This document shows positions 60,138-64,000 of a stretch of DNA of 64,000 nucleotides, piece after piece. The DNA comes from Oryza sativa Japonica Group. Its lineage: Eukaryota; Streptophyta; Magnoliopsida; Poales; Poaceae. The first letter of the stretch is position 1. Every line of letters begins with the position of its first letter. The stretch is from positions 379,501 through 443,500 of the forward strand of contig NC_089035.1 of NCBI RefSeq assembly GCF_034140825.1. The letters are read 5' to 3'. The notes under the pieces were generated by a model. It was not told the DNA's origin. It did no database searches and was given only the letters and a program-made list of their open reading frames with translations. The translations under genes and the position numbers were made by a program.

Positions 60138-61074
60138 TTAGAGCATGCATTTGTTTTTTGGTTCGTACGAGAAATTTCAGAAAGCAGAGCATTGCAATAT
60201 CAGAAATTAGGCTTATTCCTTTTGTTTGACCTCCTGTGCTGTTTGATATTTAATTTTCTAGGTTGATCACTAGCTGATGTCTTTTCATTTTTTTAAATAT
60301 GTATTTCTGACTGGGTTGAAACCTCCCTTTCTTAAAAAAAAGGAAATAATTGGTTACAAACCATTAAACTGGATGTTAAGGTCGTATGGCTTGCTCAAGT
60401 TGTTTGTGCAAATAACCATTCTCTCAAGCTGATGAAGTGACTTGAGTTCTTTTGTTGCCCTAAATATTTCTCTTTTTGAAGAAATTAACTTGCAAGTGAA
60501 TGCATTTTGTATGAACATGTGAAGGAATCTGAGACTAGGAAGAATACAAGGTAATAGATGCCTACCTCAGTACCTCACAGTCTTTGTCCGCATAATTCTG
60601 AAAATATGGATGCATTCTTCAGATTTCTTTATGTCAAATGGAACACTGTAATTGTGATGATGTGGCCTTGAGAAGCTGTTGTGAGTCATTGACTCATCAG
60701 CAATTATTCATGTGGATTTTATTGACTTGTATGGCTTTGTCATCTCAAATGCGTCTTTCCATGGACTGATGCTTTGTAGAAATCTATAGAACAATACTGT
60801 TTTCTGAACTCATATTTGATTACAGGATGGAAGGACGGTCTTGGATATAAGCTTATGTTTTGGAAGAGATTTCAAGTCTTATGATTTGGCAAAGCTTGTT
60901 TAGTTACTTTCGACTAACACTATGTACACATTGATGGACGCGGAGTGAAGCCGCGCTTATTTATCTAGTTCCACAACAGACGCAAAACAATATACATTTC
61001 TGAAAACTAGAAAATCTAAATGCTGAATTGACATCACAAAATCAGAAAAGTACACACAATTGTTCATGCCAAAT

Positions 61075-61250
61075 CACCCTTGCTCAGATCTGAAAACACA
61101 GCGACATATCACTTTGTTCATTCCACAAAATCACCCTTGCTCAGATCTGAAAGCACGATGTCTAAGACATATAACTTTGTTCATTCCACAAATCACCCTT
61201 GCTCAGATATGAAAGCACATTGTCTGAGGAAAAAAGATAGCACACCATCA
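61075..61250. repeat. Three-copy ~60 bp tandem repeat
   Basis: The unit cacccttgctcagatctgaa followed by a .cac..gtct..ttgttcattccacaaa segment occurs near 61075, 61131 and 61195. The last copy is partial. Non-coding. Confidence 0.8.
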
Positions 61251-61299
61251 CTCCCCATTCGAATCAACACACAAATATCAGAAACCATGTGGCTTCCTT

Positions 61300-61855
61300 T
61301 TTTTTTGAGAGGAAAAGAACTTTCCATTAACTTAAGGACTCAGCAAAATCGCTGGCCACCAAGTCCTCCATGCCCGGAGGCATCATGTCCCATTGTTCAA
61401 CAGTATTCCGAGGACATTTACAACCCAAAGCTGCTAAAGCATGCGCTACTCTATTACATTCTCGTGGCGCAAAAACAAAGGAACAAGAAAGGAAACTACT
61501 TCCGATCAGCTTCTTCAATTCATAAATCAAGCCACCCGTTGCTGCAAGTCTGTGATCATCGGCATCCATAGCTTGCTTCAAGATAATGGAATCAGTTTCA
61601 AAAACGACATGGCCCATTCCTAGTGCATTCGCGGCCCTTGCTCCGGCCAAGCACGCAACAACTTCCGCCTGGAAAGCATCCAACAGATAAGATATTCTAC
61701 CAGCACTTGACAGGATAACCTCTCCCTCCGAATCCCGAATTACAAAACCCCATCCTCCTTCCCCTGTTTCAGCTATATATGCTCCATCAGAATTTATCTT
61801 CAGTTTACCCACAGCAGGTCTGCACCTTACAAAATCTGTTGCATTCTTCCCAACA
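61300..61855 (-). mobile_element. 5'-truncated LINE with open RNase H domain
   Basis: Direct 18-bp target duplication aaaccatgtggcttcctt at 61282-61299 and 61856-61873. The element lies on the minus strand and ends in an A-tail (T-run at 61300-61306). The minus-strand frame 61327-61812 encodes a plant LINE-type RNase H domain: INSDGAY, GWGFVIRDSEGEV, AFQAEVVACLAGARAA, FETDSIILKQAM, ECNRVAHALAALG. The catalytic carboxylates appear present (D in SDG, E in AEV, D in ETDS). The frame is open to its stop, and its upstream side runs into the target duplication, so the copy was truncated on insertion. Reverse transcriptase is absent. The domain could still be expressed by read-through. Confidence 0.88.
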
Positions 61856-61888
61856 AAACCATGTGGCTTCCTTGTTGCAGAAAATAAA

Positions 61889-62400
61889 CTAACTCACCTT
61901 GTGAATCGTTGTGGACTCTTTGTTGCTTGCCACAAGTTGAGAAATCCTGGGATTCATGATGAGAATCGGTTGAGAAGACTTGGTCATCTCAACCACCGAC
62001 GCAGGGATCGCCACTGTGCGCGAATGGCTCCATGGAAGCCTCGCCGACGATCGCCGGAATCGCCACGAGCACCTCCCCGACTGCCGTGGGGACAACAAAA
62101 CGTGTCTCGCAGACAAAACACAACGACCCTCCTCCCCCGCGCTCTCTGCCAAGCCCAAGGGTAGCACGAGGGCTCCTCCCGCCGGAGAAGACGACGACAG
62201 CATAGCACCCCTGCTGATGCGTCGCCGCCACCTTCTCTCCTTCCCTATATGCTCCTTCTCTCTCCTCACCGATAGGGGAAAGCTCCTTCTCTCTCACTTT
62301 CTCCCGTGCGTGGCGGAGAAAGAAAATGGAAAGGGGGATATTACTGTTTTTCGAACTGTAGCGGAAATAATGGGCTGAAAATATGTGACGCGAGGCGAGG
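61889..62400 (-). other. GC-rich segment, possible minus-strand first exon
   Basis: A minus-strand frame is open at 61889-62269 (127 codons) with rice-like GC-rich composition, but the peptide is not recognised and no splice partner was found. The LINE inserted directly downstream of it. Treat as a candidate only. 62400-62700 shows nothing else. Confidence 0.25.
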
Positions 62401-62837
62401 GTCCCGCTGCTGCTTGGTTGCTGGGCTTTTAGGGCATGCAATTGCTTGGGCTGGAGCACAATTCCTTGGCTAGATCACGTTGGAGCACACGAATCTTCAA
62501 GGGAGATCCAATGGCTAAAAAAAGACTGACAAAGACAAAAAGAAAAAAATTCTCTTCTTTTTATTGGCACCGATGATGAAAATATTTTAAATCTTTTAAG
62601 TAGTAGAGATAGAGAGAAGTACTCTCTTCTCGTCCTGTTTATTTTGATAGTTGATTCATGACGATAATGATAAATAAGAATCCAAATCGCATCTCCGACC
62701 CTAATCCTAATCGCTGCCCGCCGCCGCCGCTGATTCTCGCCCGCCCACGTCGCCAGCGACGTCTGCCTCGCCGGTCTCAGTGCCACCGCCGGAACACCCA
62801 CGCCCGCGCCTCGAATCCCCGCCTGGTCGTCTCTCCC

Positions 62838-62915
62838 CTCTCCCTCGCGTCCCCCGCCTCCCCTCGCCGCACTACCCTATCCCCTCTCCCTCGCGTCCCC
62901 CGCCTCCCCTCACCG
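62838..62915. repeat. Two-copy ~43 bp C-rich direct repeat
   Basis: cccctctccctcgcgtcccc followed by cgcctcccctc occurs twice in succession in the GC-rich leader-like region. Confidence 0.7.
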
Positions 62916-62994
62916 CTGCCTCCGTCAGATCTGCCCCGCACGAGCCGCCAGCGACGCCCGCCTCCTTCGCGCCCTGGGAGCAGTACCAACGGCG

Positions 62995-63095
62995 GGTTCG
63001 GGGGTCAGCGCCGGCTTGATCGAGGCGTGGCCCGTGCTGACCAACGGCGTCGCCGCCGCCGCCGCTATCATCACCGGCACCGACCTCACCGAGAG
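62995..63095 (+). pseudogene. Possible Mpv17/PMP22-family exon fragment
   Basis: One plus-strand frame reads GSGVSAGLIEAWPVLTNGVA, then AAAAIITGTDLTER, ending at a donor (AG|GTGGGG). It resembles the start of Mpv17/PMP22 peroxisomal/mitochondrial membrane proteins (WYLGxIExRPVLTKxVT..., ADLTSQ). The usual W-Y and the Arg before PVLT are missing, no in-frame ATG is evident nearby, and no further family exon was found to 64000. Either a decayed fragment or the first exon of a gene extending beyond the window. 63100-64000 is otherwise unrecognised. Confidence 0.35.
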
Positions 63096-64000
63096 GTGGG
63101 GTTCTCTCTCTCTCTCTCTTCTCGCCTGTGTCAGTATGTCTCTTTTCGTCTCTGTTTTCTATGTAAATATAACATGTATTTTCCTCCTATACTAAAATTC
63201 TAATGATTTGTTCTCTAGAGTACAAATATTTGTAGAGATGTTCAGTGCGTTTAGCAAATACTTAGGCCGTCATACAATAAGTGTTTATGCTGAACGATGC
63301 ATTTCAGAAAGATACGGTCAATTTGTTTCCTGTCAATTCTGCACTCATATGATTTTTTTTTTTTACATCACTAGAATATGAAATCTTATTGATCTTGGAC
63401 TTGATATTTGGATTACTCCATATATACTCCTATTATCTTCGGTTTATGGTAAAATGGGACAGAGCGAGAGGAGAGCAGTTCCACTCTCAGCTACTAGCTT
63501 ACCTTAGCTATCAGTTGATCATATTAGCTATGGCTGTTCTATTCATTGCTTCAACTGCTCCAAAAATTTCTTTCACCGTTATCCACAATTAGTCTACTTG
63601 TTTCAAGCAATGGAGAGGATGGCTGTTACGCAATGTACCGAACTCGTGATGAACTTTACTTTGTAATGTTAAGTGTTCAACTTTTCTAATTGTCATCTAA
63701 CATGATTCAGTCCCCTTCGTCGTGAGCAGCCGTCACGTCGTCAGATCCTCCTCCACCGCTGTCCATCTGCCAACCCCTACGCACCCACCGCCGCCATCTC
63801 CGAAAGGTACAGATCCCCCCCCCTTCCTCTATCTATACCCCGCCATCTTTCTGTGACCTATTTGATTTTGGCTGTGATGTACGAGCAGACCATGGACATT
63901 CGGCATTCTATTGAATGCTGCAGAAACTTTCTGCCACCCTGTTAATCAAACAAATTTGTAGTCAATAGTAGGAAACTATTACACCAATATGTTATGATGC

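Overview
The window is plant nuclear DNA, almost certainly rice (Oryza sativa). The protein-coding genes have many GT-AG introns and GC-rich first exons. The gaps are packed with grass-type MITEs, Helitrons and a Pack-MULE. The first gene is 1-deoxy-D-xylulose 5-phosphate reductoisomerase (DXR). From memory the rice locus is Os01g0106900, which would put the window near one end of chromosome 1; no search was run to confirm this.

Layout. 1-5400 (-): DXR of the plastid MEP isoprenoid pathway; only the last ~36 residues lie outside. 8363-11460 (-): peroxin PEX14. 15083-15655 (+): a small intronless Ser-rich membrane protein. 17430-21063 (-): a Raf-like (GmPK6/HT1 type) protein kinase. 21.1-34.6 kb has no recognisable host gene and is transposon-rich: two Stowaways, a Tourist-like MITE, a Helitron with a ten-copy minisatellite, a CACTA element, a Pack-MULE carrying a FRIGIDA-like fragment, a Mutator-type element holding seven 23-bp palindromes, a diverged direct duplication and a CACTA MITE nested in a hAT remnant. 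34732-35850 (+): a zinc-finger DEDD exonuclease-like protein whose first catalytic motif is substituted. 37707-40527 (+): a GT47 exostosin-type glycosyltransferase. 41090-41161 (+): tRNA-Glu(CTC). 41698-45434 (-): EXECUTER2-like chloroplast protein. 47631-56005 (+): a 21-exon coiled-coil protein with a probable Ig-like/PH-like tail. 56.0-64.0 kb is again transposon-rich: an intact Ac-like element inside an older repeat, a Tourist MITE, a fresh 5'-truncated LINE with an open RNase H reading frame, and a possible Mpv17/PMP22-type exon fragment.

The genes are independent housekeeping or signalling loci and form no operon or cluster. Two (DXR, EXECUTER2) act in chloroplasts and one (PEX14) in peroxisomes. 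Exon junctions were set by hand from GT/AG sites, reading-frame continuity and remembered family sequences. All multi-exon models close in frame, but none was checked against transcripts. I found no new multi-gene system. The most unusual items are the substituted exonuclease, the seven-palindrome element and the long intronic fold-back.
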